Positions 55,537 to 63,859 of a stretch of DNA of 64,000 bases are shown in pieces. Numbering within the stretch: position 1 is the stretch's first letter; every line of letters starts with the position of its first letter. The notes under the pieces are model-generated. The model had not been told where the DNA came from, searched no databases, and worked only from the letters and a program-made list of their open reading frames with translations. The stretch lies in assembly GCF_022370635.2 (NCBI RefSeq), contig NZ_CP092362.2, positions 1,178,001 through 1,242,000 on the forward strand, written 5' to 3'. Both the position numbers and the translations under genes were made by a program. Source of the stretch: Mycolicibacterium crocinum. GTDB lineage: Bacteria; Actinomycetota; Actinomycetes; Mycobacteriales; Mycobacteriaceae.

Positions 55537-55566
55537 GCGAGCCGCGGCTGATAAGCCGCGGCTCGC
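55537..55566 (+). terminator. terminator of the S10 operon
   Basis: Perfect 13-bp stem GCGAGCCGCGGCT / AGCCGCGGCTCGC with a GATA loop, 19 nt after the rpsQ stop. The 3' side is not a clean T run (CGTGTAAATT), as is frequent in mycobacteria. Confidence 0.7.
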
Positions 55567-55621
55567 CGTGTAAATTGCCTAAGCGACAGTTTTTGGCAAT
55601 CATTCGACCGTGAGGGTTGGC

Positions 55622-57679
55622 ATGCCGGTGGTGAAGTCGGGGGGCTTGGTCAAGTTCGGGGCGACCGTCGGGGTGGTCGCCGCAATGCTGTGGTCAGCGC
55701 CATGGGCGGCGGCCGAGCCCGAGCCTGTGCCCACGGATCCGGCGCCTGTCGAGCCTGCGCCCACCGTGGCGACCGGCGGCGAGGTGATAACGGCCCCGAC
55801 GCTGTCGTTGGTCGACCTGGGCGTCAACCCGGTGCTCTCGTTCTACGGCGGTACCAGCTCGACGTCGCTGTCGTTCCCGGTGCCGCCGGGGTTGGCTCCC
55901 GAGGCCCTGAACGCGACTCTCGATTTACCGTTCGCCGTTCGTAGCGGTCTGATCTCGGTGACGCAGGGCGACAAGCTGATCGGCAAGCTGCCCCTGCCGA
56001 CCGCGGACCTGTCGCCGGTCGTCATTCCGCTGGCCGGGGCCCAGGTGGTGGACAACGTCGCCACCGTGACGCTCACGTTGGCGTCGGTACCCGACGACGG
56101 ATACTGCCTGGACCGGCTCAACCCGGTCGATCTCATCGACGGTTCGGTCGCGTTCAGCGGTGCCGAGGCGGTACCGGCCACCGTGGCCGACTTCCTTCCG
56201 CCGCTGCTCCGCCGACTGACCATCGGCGTGCCCGCGAACCCGTCGATGGCCGAATCGGATGCCGCCGTCCAGTTAGCCACCAGTCTGACCAAGAAGTACG
56301 GCAATCAGGCACCCGACGTTCAGATCGTTCCGCTGCCCGACGGGGCCACGGCGGTGCCCACTCCCTCGCTCCCGCTGGAGCGTCAGATCGTCGTCAAAGA
56401 GGGCTCCGACGAAAGCATTTCACTCGAAGGCGCCGGAGGTGTCCCGCAACTGCTGATCACCGGGCCGGCCAGCAACCTGACCAACGACACCCGGCTGCTC
56501 AGCGACGGCGGCCTGAACCTTGCCGTCTCGCCGCGGGTCGTCCCGGAGCAGCTCAGCTCCGGCCGTCGTCCGCAAACGATCGGCGGGCTGGTGACGGTTG
56601 GGCAGCTCAATCAGGGCAGCCTGACGGCGGCCGGCAATTCGCCGGGCGTGACGATCAGCCTCGATCAGACCAAGTTCGGCCACCCGGTCCAGGGCGTCCG
56701 CGTCCATGTGGTGGGCACCTACACCCCGCTGCCGAACACCTTCGGCGCGCAACTCACGGCCACCGTCAATGGTGAGCAGATCGATTCGTGGGCAGCCGAT
56801 TCCGCCGGGACGATCGACCGCTGGATCAGCGTGCCCGACCGGCTGCTGACCCGCTACACCGATGTGCAGATCTCGCTGAACACCACCGGCAACACCGGCG
56901 GCTGCAACGACGATCGCTCGCTCAACCTGAAGATCAACGGCAACAGCGTGATCGAGAGCAGTCAGGCGTCGCCGCCGATACCGGCCGGGTTCGGCTCGCT
57001 GCCGCAGTCACTGCTGCCGGTGGTCAAGGTCGGCATCGGATCGGATCGGTTCGCCGACACCGTGCGGGCCAGCCAGATCACCATCGGATTGCAGCGGCTG
57101 AGCTCGCTGGCGCTGCGCACGTCGGTGACGTCGTTCGAGGAGGCGCGCAAGAGTCAGGATCCGGCGATCCTGATCAGTGCCGACGGGTGGACCGACAAGT
57201 CGATTCCGTTGCCGGTCAGCACCAATGAGCGCCGCATCACGCTGGAGGGGACGCCCGAGGAGGGGCCGACGGTACTCAACCTCGACCCGGGCATCCAGTT
57301 CGGATCGCTGCAGACGGTGTTCGACGGCCATCGCTCGCTGCTGATCGCGACGTCCAACGGGGCGCCGCAGCAGCTCGACGACCTGCTGGGCTGGCTCAAC
57401 GCCGACCGATCCCGCTGGCCGCAGCTGCGGGGCACCGCGATCGTCGCAATCCCCGGGCGGGCACCGGCTTTGGTCGCCGGACGTACGCCGATGAGTGCGT
57501 ACGGTCCTGTCGAGCCGGCGGCTGATCAAGATGCCGCACCGGCCGGTCGTTATCGCTACGACCCGGCCTGGTGGGTGGCCGCCGGTGTGGTCGGTCTGGC
57601 CGCAGCCGGTGTGCTGGCGATCATCCTGACCGCCCGTCGCCCGCAGGACAACACCGGAGGGCACCGCCGCGACAGCTGA
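55622..57679 (+). CDS. BcsB-like secreted envelope protein
   Basis: 685 aa from ATG 55622 (MPVVKSGG); the upstream GTG 55610 has a poor context. A signal peptide (FGATVGVVAAMLWSAPWAAA-EPE) leads to a ~600-residue exported part related to the cellulose synthase regulatory subunit BcsB: paired strand-rich segments, LPLPTADLSPVVIPLAGAQVVDNVATVTLTL, GRRPQTIGGLVTVGQLNQGS and the Cys-containing NTTGNTGGCNDDRSLNLKINGNS. A C-terminal transmembrane helix (PAWWVAAGVVGLAAAGVLAIILTA) and a short cytoplasmic tail follow. No BcsA or c-di-GMP gene is adjacent. Exopolysaccharide export or periplasmic folding is possible. Confidence 0.72.
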   Translation: MPVVKSGGLVKFGATVGVVAAMLWSAPWAAAEPEPVPTDPAPVEPAPTVATGGEVITAPTLSLVDLGVNPVLSFYGGTSSTSLSFPVPPGLAPEALNATLDLPFAVRSGLISVTQGDKLIGKLPLPTADLSPVVIPLAGAQVVDNVATVTLTLASVPDDGYCLDRLNPVDLIDGSVAFSGAEAVPATVADFLPPLLRRLTIGVPANPSMAESDAAVQLATSLTKKYGNQAPDVQIVPLPDGATAVPTPSLPLERQIVVKEGSDESISLEGAGGVPQLLITGPASNLTNDTRLLSDGGLNLAVSPRVVPEQLSSGRRPQTIGGLVTVGQLNQGSLTAAGNSPGVTISLDQTKFGHPVQGVRVHVVGTYTPLPNTFGAQLTATVNGEQIDSWAADSAGTIDRWISVPDRLLTRYTDVQISLNTTGNTGGCNDDRSLNLKINGNSVIESSQASPPIPAGFGSLPQSLLPVVKVGIGSDRFADTVRASQITIGLQRLSSLALRTSVTSFEEARKSQDPAILISADGWTDKSIPLPVSTNERRITLEGTPEEGPTVLNLDPGIQFGSLQTVFDGHRSLLIATSNGAPQQLDDLLGWLNADRSRWPQLRGTAIVAIPGRAPALVAGRTPMSAYGPVEPAADQDAAPAGRYRYDPAWWVAAGVVGLAAAGVLAIILTARRPQDNTGGHRRDS

Positions 57680-57760
57680 CGGCCCGGCCGGTTCTGGGAC
57701 TCGGCTGCGAGCAGTCGCAGAACCGTGCACAACTGGTCCGCCGCATGGAAGTCTGTCCGC

Positions 57761-60112
57761 ATGACCACGGAGTTCAACGGCAAGATCGAACTGGACATTC
57801 GCGATTCCGAGGCGGACTGGGGCCCGTACGCGGCGCCCACTGCGCCCGAGAATGCGCCCAACGTGCTGTATCTGGTGTGGGACGACATCGGCATCGCGAC
57901 CTGGGACTGCTTCGGTGGGCTGGTGTCGATGCCGGCGATGTCGCGGATCGCCGAGCGTGGAGTTCGGCTGTCGCAGTTCCACACCACGGCGCTGTGTTCG
58001 CCGACCAGGGCGTCGCTGTTGACCGGCCGCAACGCGACCACGGTGGGCATGGCGACCATCGAAGAGTTCACCGACGGTTTCCCCGGTATCAACGGCCGCA
58101 TTCCTGATGACACCGCGCTGATTTCGGAGGTGCTGGCCGAACGCGGCTACAACACGTACTGCGTGGGCAAGTGGCACCTCACCCCGATCGAAGAGTCCAG
58201 CCTCGCGGCGACCCGCAGGCACTGGCCGCTCTCGCGCGGCTTCGAGCGGTTCTACGGCTTCATGGGCGGCGAGACCGACCAGTGGTACCCCGAGCTGGTG
58301 TACGACAGCCACCCCGTGGAGGCGCCGGCCACCCCCGAAGAGGGCTATCACCTCTCAAAGGATCTGGCGGACAAGACAATCGAATTCATCCGCGACTCCA
58401 CCATGATCGCCCCGGACAAGCCGTGGTTCACCTACCTGTGCCCAGGGGCCGGCCACGCGCCGCACCATGTGTTCTCCGAGTGGGCCGACCGCTACTCCGG
58501 AACCTTCGACATGGGCTACGAGCGGTATCGCGAGATCGTGCTGGAGAACCAGAAAAAGCTCGGCATCGTGCCGCCCGACACCGAGCTGTCCGCGGTGAAT
58601 CCCTACAACGACGTCACCGGACCCGACGGCCAGCCGTGGCCGGAGCAGGACACGGTGCGTCCGTGGGATTCGCTGTCCGATGAAGAGAAGCGGCTGTTCA
58701 CCCGGATGGCCGAAGTGTTCGCCGGTTTCCTGTCCTACACCGACGCCCAAATCGGCCGGGTCCTGGACTACCTGGAGGAGTCCGGGCAGTTGGACAACAC
58801 CATCATCGTCGTCATCTCCGACAACGGCGCCAGCGGCGAGGGCGGGCCCAACGGGTCGGTCAACGAGGGCAAGTTCTTCAACGGTTACATCGACACCGTC
58901 GAGGACAGCATGCGCTTCTTCGACGAACTGGGCGGACCCACCACCTACGAGCACTACCCGATCGGGTGGGCCATGGCGTTCAACACGCCCTACAAGCTCT
59001 ACAAGCGCTACGCCTCCCACGAAGGGGGTATCGCCGACACCGCAATCATCTCCTGGCCCAACGGAATTGCCGCCCACGGTGAAGTCAGAGACAACTACGT
59101 CAACGTCGCCGACGTCACGCCGACCATCTACGAGCTGCTGGGGATCGGCGCACCCGACACCGTGAAGGGCATCACCCAGAAGCCCCTCGACGGAGTGAGT
59201 TTCAAAGCAGCACTTGAGGATTCGGCGGCTGACACCGGTAAAGAAACCCAGTTCTACACGATGCTGGGCACCCGAGGCATCTGGCACAAGGGCTGGTTTG
59301 CCAGCAGCGTGCATCCCGCGTCGCCGTCGGGCTGGTCGCATTTCGACGCCGACCGTTGGGAGCTGTACCACATCGAGAACGACCGCAGCCAATGTCACGA
59401 CCTGGCGGCCGAACACCCCGACAAGCTCGCCGAATTGCAGAAGCTGTGGTTCAGCGAGGCCGAGAAGTACAACGGCCTGCCGCTGACCGACCTCAACGTG
59501 GGGGAGATGTTGGGGCGCTGGCGGCCCACGCTGGCCGGTGACCGACCGCGCTACGTGTACTACCCGAACACCGCGCCGGTCGCGATGGGCGCGTGCGTGA
59601 ACATCGTCGGCCGCTCGTTCTCGGTGTTGGCCGAGGTGAACGTCAGCAGCCCGGACGTCCGCGGTGTGTTGTTCAAGCAGGGCGCCGGGCACGGCGGCTA
59701 CGTCTTGTTCGTCGACGACGGCCGGCTGCAGTTCGTCTACAACTTCTTCGGCGAGGACGAACAGCGGGTGATCGCGCCGGACCCGGTGCCGCTCGGTGAT
59801 CACATCCTGGGGGTGGGCTACGCCCGGACCGGAACGGTCGACGGCAGCCACACGCCGCTGGGCGACGCCACCCTTTACGTCGACGGTGACGCGGTGGCCA
59901 CGCTGACCGGTGTCAAAGCCCACCCGTTCACGTTCGGGTTGGCCGGCGGCGGGGTCAGCGTCGGCCGCAATCTCGGCCAGCCGGTCACGTCGGCCTACCA
60001 GGCACCTTTCAGCTTCACGGGAGGAACGATCGCCCAGGTGGTCGTCGACGTCTCGGGCACGCCGTACGTCGATGCGGAGCGTGAACTCGCTGTGGCCTTC
60101 GCCAGGGATTGA
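57761..60112 (+). CDS. atsA: arylsulfatase, formylglycine-type
   Basis: 783 aa from ATG 57761 (MTTEFNGKIELD), close to M. tuberculosis AtsA (Rv0711). It cleaves sulfate esters. The CSPTRASLLTGR motif at C79 is the site converted to formylglycine. Metal and sulfate residues are in APNVLYLVWDDIGIATWDCFG, VGKWHLTP, FTYLCPGAGHAPHH and VISDNGASGEGG. The C-terminal ~230 residues include a beta-rich domain (AEVNVSSPDVRGVLFKQGAGHGGYVLFVDDGRLQFVYNFFGEDEQRV). The maturase gene lies two genes downstream. The upstream gap is about 80 nt. Confidence 0.93.
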   Translation: MTTEFNGKIELDIRDSEADWGPYAAPTAPENAPNVLYLVWDDIGIATWDCFGGLVSMPAMSRIAERGVRLSQFHTTALCSPTRASLLTGRNATTVGMATIEEFTDGFPGINGRIPDDTALISEVLAERGYNTYCVGKWHLTPIEESSLAATRRHWPLSRGFERFYGFMGGETDQWYPELVYDSHPVEAPATPEEGYHLSKDLADKTIEFIRDSTMIAPDKPWFTYLCPGAGHAPHHVFSEWADRYSGTFDMGYERYREIVLENQKKLGIVPPDTELSAVNPYNDVTGPDGQPWPEQDTVRPWDSLSDEEKRLFTRMAEVFAGFLSYTDAQIGRVLDYLEESGQLDNTIIVVISDNGASGEGGPNGSVNEGKFFNGYIDTVEDSMRFFDELGGPTTYEHYPIGWAMAFNTPYKLYKRYASHEGGIADTAIISWPNGIAAHGEVRDNYVNVADVTPTIYELLGIGAPDTVKGITQKPLDGVSFKAALEDSAADTGKETQFYTMLGTRGIWHKGWFASSVHPASPSGWSHFDADRWELYHIENDRSQCHDLAAEHPDKLAELQKLWFSEAEKYNGLPLTDLNVGEMLGRWRPTLAGDRPRYVYYPNTAPVAMGACVNIVGRSFSVLAEVNVSSPDVRGVLFKQGAGHGGYVLFVDDGRLQFVYNFFGEDEQRVIAPDPVPLGDHILGVGYARTGTVDGSHTPLGDATLYVDGDAVATLTGVKAHPFTFGLAGGGVSVGRNLGQPVTSAYQAPFSFTGGTIAQVVVDVSGTPYVDAERELAVAFARD

Positions 60113-60133
60113 GCGCAGCGTCATACTGGAGCG

Positions 60134-60838
60134 GTGACTCGGCTGGTATGTGCCGCTGCGGCGGTGTTGGTGCTGGCCGTTCCAGGTGTTGCCGCCTGCG
60201 CGCGAAACAGCGCCGGGACAGCGGTCCGGGTCGAGGCGTCGACACCGACGACCAGCGTCACCCCCACGTCGGCGTCGCCGACGACGAAGGTGACCGACGA
60301 GCCTGAGTCGTCGCAGCCCGGCGTCGTGGAGACCACCAAGGTGTCCGTTCCGCCGAACGCTGATGTATGCCGACAGGAACAGCCCGGGCAGACGGCGGTG
60401 GCCACCGTCGCCGACCCGGCGGCGCCGAAGATCACGGTGCGCGTGCCGCCCGGATGGTCGGTGACGCCCGGCACCGGTGACGTCGGCGCATTGCTGTCAG
60501 GTCCCGACGACATGGTCGGCAAGGTGACCATCGCGGCGACGCCGCTGGATCCGGCGGCGGCGTTCACCCGCTACGGCGACGACCTGATGGCCAGGTATCC
60601 GATCAGCACGCTGAGCCTGCTGCCCGGCGACTTCTGCGGATTCAGCGGACAGAAGCTGATCGGCACGTGGGCGCAGGACCCCGACGAGTCGCTCGAATAC
60701 CACGACCGCATCGCCCATATCTGGACCAACAGCGGCAACTATCTGGTCGCGGTTCACGTGGAGGCGCCGTCGGGCGTAGCCGGCTTCGACGAGGCCGCCT
60801 CGGTGCTGACCGACAAGTTCAGCATCGTCATACCCTGA
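60134..60838 (+). CDS. lipoprotein of unknown function
   Basis: 234 aa from GTG 60134. Lipoprotein signal VLVLAVPGVAACAR, then a Ser/Thr-rich linker of ~45 residues (STPTTSVTPTSASPTTK). The C-terminal ~150 residues form a compact domain (ITVRVPPGWSVTPGTGDVGALLSGPDDMVGKVTIAATPLDPAAAFTRYGDDLMARYP) with an LpqN/LpqT-like look. It lies between arylsulfatase and its maturase, 22 nt after atsA and 4 nt before FGE, so it is probably cotranscribed. A link to sulfatase function is inferred only from position. Confidence 0.75.
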   Translation: MTRLVCAAAAVLVLAVPGVAACARNSAGTAVRVEASTPTTSVTPTSASPTTKVTDEPESSQPGVVETTKVSVPPNADVCRQEQPGQTAVATVADPAAPKITVRVPPGWSVTPGTGDVGALLSGPDDMVGKVTIAATPLDPAAAFTRYGDDLMARYPISTLSLLPGDFCGFSGQKLIGTWAQDPDESLEYHDRIAHIWTNSGNYLVAVHVEAPSGVAGFDEAASVLTDKFSIVIP

Positions 60839-60842
60839 AGCC

Positions 60843-61721
60843 ATGCTCACCGAGCTCGTCGAGTTGCCCGGCGGCGCGTTCCGGATGGGGTCGACCAGTT
60901 TCTATCCCGAAGAAGCGCCGATCCACACGGTGGCCGTGGACGCCTTCGCGATCGAACGACACCCGGTGACCAATGCGCAGTTCGCCGAATTCGTCGCTGC
61001 CACCGGGCATGTCACCGTCGCCGAGAAGGCGCTCGATCCGGCGTTGTATCCCGGGGTGCCGCAAGCGGATCTGCAACCGGGCGCGTTGGTGTTCCGGCCG
61101 ACGCCAGGCCCGGTGAACCTGGCGGATTGGCGGCAGTGGTGGGACTGGGCGCCCGGTGCGAATTGGCGCGCGCCGTTCGGGCCTGGCAGCGACATCGCCG
61201 ATAAGGCCGACCATCCCGTCGTGCAGGTGGCCTATCCCGACGCGGCCGCGTACGCGCGGTGGGCCGGCCGTCGGCTGCCGACGGAAGCCGAGTGGGAGTA
61301 CGCGGCCCGGGCCGGCAGCACCAGCGCGTACGCGTGGGGTGATGACCCGACGGTCGGCGGAAAGTTGATGGCCAACACCTGGCAGGGCCGGTTTCCGTAC
61401 CGCAATGACGGGGCGCTGGGGTGGACGGGCACCTCACCGGTGGGCGTCTTCCCGCCGAACGGGTTCGGCCTCGTCGACATGATCGGCAACGTCTGGGAGT
61501 GGACGACCACGCGGTTTTCGGCACATCACGTGCTCGAACAGAAAAACGGATGCTGCCCGCCGCCCGCGGAGCCCGACCCGAGCATCAGCCAGGCGCTCAA
61601 AGGCGGCTCGCATCTGTGCGCGCCGGAGTACTGCCACCGGTACCGCCCTGCCGCGCGGTCGCCGCAGTCACAGGACACCTCGACCACGCACATCGGCTTC
61701 CGCTGCGTGGTGAGCGGCTGA
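60843..61721 (+). CDS. formylglycine-generating enzyme (sulfatase maturase)
   Basis: 292 aa, ATG at 60843. FGE oxidises the sulfatase Cys (CxPxR motif) to formylglycine, using copper in characterised actinobacterial enzymes. The family pattern is clear: VELPGGAFRMGSTSFYPEEAPIHTV, HPVTNAQFAEFVAATGH, RRLPTEAEWEYAARAGST, GLVDMIGNVWEWTTT. The active-site Cys pair is in GSHLCAPEYCHRYRPAAR, near the C-terminus. It matches M. tuberculosis Rv0712, also next to atsA, and would activate the atsA product. The two genes are separated only by the lipoprotein gene. Confidence 0.93.
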   Translation: MLTELVELPGGAFRMGSTSFYPEEAPIHTVAVDAFAIERHPVTNAQFAEFVAATGHVTVAEKALDPALYPGVPQADLQPGALVFRPTPGPVNLADWRQWWDWAPGANWRAPFGPGSDIADKADHPVVQVAYPDAAAYARWAGRRLPTEAEWEYAARAGSTSAYAWGDDPTVGGKLMANTWQGRFPYRNDGALGWTGTSPVGVFPPNGFGLVDMIGNVWEWTTTRFSAHHVLEQKNGCCPPPAEPDPSISQALKGGSHLCAPEYCHRYRPAARSPQSQDTSTTHIGFRCVVSG

Positions 61722-61787
61722 CCCGCGCCGAGATCGACGTTATGCAGGGTCCTTCTCGCACTTTCCCTGCGGTTCATTTCTCCTATG

Positions 61788-62384
61788 TCAAGCGGCGGCC
61801 TGGTGGTTGGTTGGATGCCGTGATTTTTGGTCGGCGTGGAGTCGGTTGAACACAGTGCGACTCAGACGTCGTTTAAGGCACCGCAGCGCTTCTGCTGAGG
61901 AGTCACCGCCAGCCAGTCGTTTTCGGTAATAGGCCTGTCCAGCGCTTGAGGTCATGCCGACTTGGGTAATGGCGATGCGGTGCAGGGCGGCGTTGAGTTG
62001 GCGGTTGCCGGTCCGGTTGAGACGCATCCGGCCAGCGGTGTTGCCCGACCAGGCGGGAATGGGTGCGGTGCCGTTGTGGCGGGCGAAGGCAGCTTCGCTG
62101 GTGAAGCGGGTGATGCCAGCGGATTCGCCGACCAGTTTGGCTGCGGTGAGTTCACCACAGCCTGGTAGTGCCAACAAGGTCGGAGATACTGCTTGCACGG
62201 CGGTCCCGATCCGTTGGGTCAGTGCGTTGATCGTGGCGGTGAGGCGAACGATGTCGGCCAGCTCGTCTGCAGCCAGCTCGGCAAGAAGCCCGTCGAGGGT
62301 GGCCAGCCAGTCCGCCAACGCCTTCTGGGTCTTGGCGCGATCCAGGGAACGCTTCTTCGGGCTGTGGGCGGGGTCGAGTTCATG
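61788..62384 (-). pseudogene. IS110-family transposase, C-terminal part (interrupted)
   Basis: The C-terminal ~198 codons of an IS110 transposase: HELDPAHSPKKRSLDRAK, then LLALPGCGELTAAKLVGESAGITRF, FARHNGTAPIPAWSGNTAGRMRLNRTGNRQLNAALHRIAI, which is the Transposase_20 domain. The N-terminal part continues at 63852 beyond an IS256 insertion. Removing that element and one copy of the 8-bp duplication restores the reading frame across ...LGRVHELDPAHSPKK. The apparent start at 62444 is inside the inserted element and artificial. 61722-61787 is the 3' flank of the IS110 gene; its outer end was not located. Confidence 0.88.
62377..62384. repeat. left target-site duplication of the IS256 element
   Basis: AGTTCATG immediately before the left inverted repeat, identical to 63852-63859. 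It lies in the IS110 transposase gene at codons for His-Glu-Leu. Confidence 0.9.
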
Positions 62385-62421
62385 GAGCGTGTCAGATGGT
62401 TTGTGTGAGGTAGTGGTGCTC
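62385..62421. repeat. left terminal inverted repeat of the IS256 element
   Basis: 37 bp beginning GAGCGTGTCAGA and ending GGTGCTC. Matches the reversed right end with a few mismatches and one gap. Confidence 0.8.
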
Positions 62422-62446
62422 CCGATTTGAAAGCCGAGACACACTG

Positions 62447-63808
62447 ATGACCGTGGTGGATAAGAAGCTTGAGCGTGAAGAACGTCGGCGTGAGCAGCGA
62501 GCGGGTGTAGAAGCCCTGGAGGCCTCGGGCGCTCTTGATGAGCTGTACGCGATGATCGACGCTGGCGAGGTCACTCTCGAGGGTAAGGATGGATTGATCC
62601 AGCAGCTGATCAAGGCGGGCCTGGAACGGGGGTTGCAGGCCGAGCTCAGCGATCACCTCGGTTACGACAAGGGCGATCCCGAGGCTGCGTTGTTCCCGAA
62701 CTCACGCAACGGCTCGTCGGCGAAGACGGTGGCCACCAGCGTCGGCGATGTCGAACTGGCGATCCCGCGTGATCGCGACGCCACGTTCACCCCCACGCTG
62801 GTGCCCAAGGGCTCGCGCCGAGTTGGGGGGCTCGACGACATGATCGTCTCGCTGTATGCCGGCGGGATGACGGTGCGCGATATCGAGCATCACCTCGCAT
62901 CGACGATCGGGACCGAGATCAGTCGCGAGACGATCTCCAAGATCACCGACGAGGTCCTCGAGGAGGTGCTGGCCTGGCAGCGTCGCCCGCTCGAATCGTT
63001 CTACCCGGTGATCTATCTCGACGCGATCGTGGTCAAGGTCCGTGACGGTGCCCATGTGCGTAACAAGGCCGCCCACATCGCCGTTGGCGTCGATATGGAG
63101 GGCGTGAAACACGTTCTGGGGATCTGGATTCAGGCCACCGAGGGCGCGAAGTTCTGGGCCGGGGTGTGCGCCGAGTTGGCCAATCGTGGTGTCGCCGACG
63201 TCCTGATCGTGTGCTGCGACGGACTGACCGGATTCCCCGAGGCGATCGAGGCGACCTGGCCAGACTCGTTGGTGCAGACCTGTGTGGTGCACTTGATCCG
63301 CGCAGCGATGCGTTTCGTGTCCTACACCCAGCGAAAGGCCGTCGCGGCCGCACTCAAAACGGTGTATCAGGCGCCCGACGCCGAGGCCGCTAGGGCGGCG
63401 TTGGACGCGTTCGCGGCCTCCGATCTCGGTCAAGCCAACCCGAACACGGTGCGGGTCTTCGAGGACGCGTGGGAGCGGTTCACTCCCTTCTTGGCGTTCC
63501 CGCCGATGCTGCGCCGGGTCATCTACACCACCAACGCCATCGAGTCGCTGAACTACCAACTGCGCAAGATCATCAAAAACCGCGGCCACTTCCCCAACGA
63601 CGCGGCGGTGGTCAAGCTGCTGTGGCTGGCGATCTGCAACATCGAAGACAAACGGGCCCGCGACCGCGCCAAGGAACGCGGGCGCGGGCTCGGCACGAAA
63701 CGCACCGCCGAAGCCCGCCTCGTCGAGGGCCAGATCACCACTAACTGGAAACAAGCCCTCGCCCAACTCGCCCTGGCCTACCCCGAACGAATCAACCCCT
63801 ACCTCTAA
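62447..63808 (+). CDS. IS256-family transposase
   Basis: 453 aa with an intact DDE catalytic set: first Asp in VIYLDAIVVKVRDG, second Asp in VLIVCCDGLTGFPEAI, and the Glu in YTTNAIESLNYQLRK. The DNA-binding N-terminus is highly charged (KKLEREERRREQRAGVEA), then LSDHLGYDKGDPEA and SVGDVELAIPRDRD as in actinobacterial IS256 members. It moves the surrounding 1467-bp element. No frameshift or early stop is visible. Confidence 0.95.
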   Translation: MTVVDKKLEREERRREQRAGVEALEASGALDELYAMIDAGEVTLEGKDGLIQQLIKAGLERGLQAELSDHLGYDKGDPEAALFPNSRNGSSAKTVATSVGDVELAIPRDRDATFTPTLVPKGSRRVGGLDDMIVSLYAGGMTVRDIEHHLASTIGTEISRETISKITDEVLEEVLAWQRRPLESFYPVIYLDAIVVKVRDGAHVRNKAAHIAVGVDMEGVKHVLGIWIQATEGAKFWAGVCAELANRGVADVLIVCCDGLTGFPEAIEATWPDSLVQTCVVHLIRAAMRFVSYTQRKAVAAALKTVYQAPDAEAARAALDAFAASDLGQANPNTVRVFEDAWERFTPFLAFPPMLRRVIYTTNAIESLNYQLRKIIKNRGHFPNDAAVVKLLWLAICNIEDKRARDRAKERGRGLGTKRTAEARLVEGQITTNWKQALAQLALAYPERINPYL

Positions 63809-63815
63809 CCCCAAC

Positions 63816-63851
63816 GAGCACAATTACTTACACAAAAATCTTGACAAGCTC
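63816..63851. repeat. right terminal inverted repeat of the IS256 element
   Basis: 36 bp. Read inward on the minus strand it begins GAGCTTGTCAAGA and ends TTGTGCTC. Confidence 0.8.
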
Positions 63852-63859
63852 AGTTCATG
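63852..63859. repeat. right target-site duplication of the IS256 element
   Basis: AGTTCATG immediately after the right inverted repeat, a direct copy of 62377-62384. Confidence 0.9.

Larger units (their letters stand above)
62385..63851. mobile_element. complete IS256-family insertion element (1467 bp)
   Basis: One transposase gene lies between imperfect ~36-bp inverted repeats. The left end (62385-62421) and the reverse of the right end (63816-63851) begin GAGCGTGTCAGA and GAGCTTGTCAAGA, share TTTGTGT and end in GTGCTC. The element is flanked by an 8-bp direct duplication AGTTCATG, a normal target-site length for IS256 elements. Gene and ends are all intact, so it is a potentially active copy. 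Confidence 0.9.

Noticed and set aside
62702..63823. Antisense frame of 373 codons across the IS256 transposase
   Set aside because: Arg/Gly/Asp-rich shadow of the transposase gene, with no ribosome binding site or known domain.
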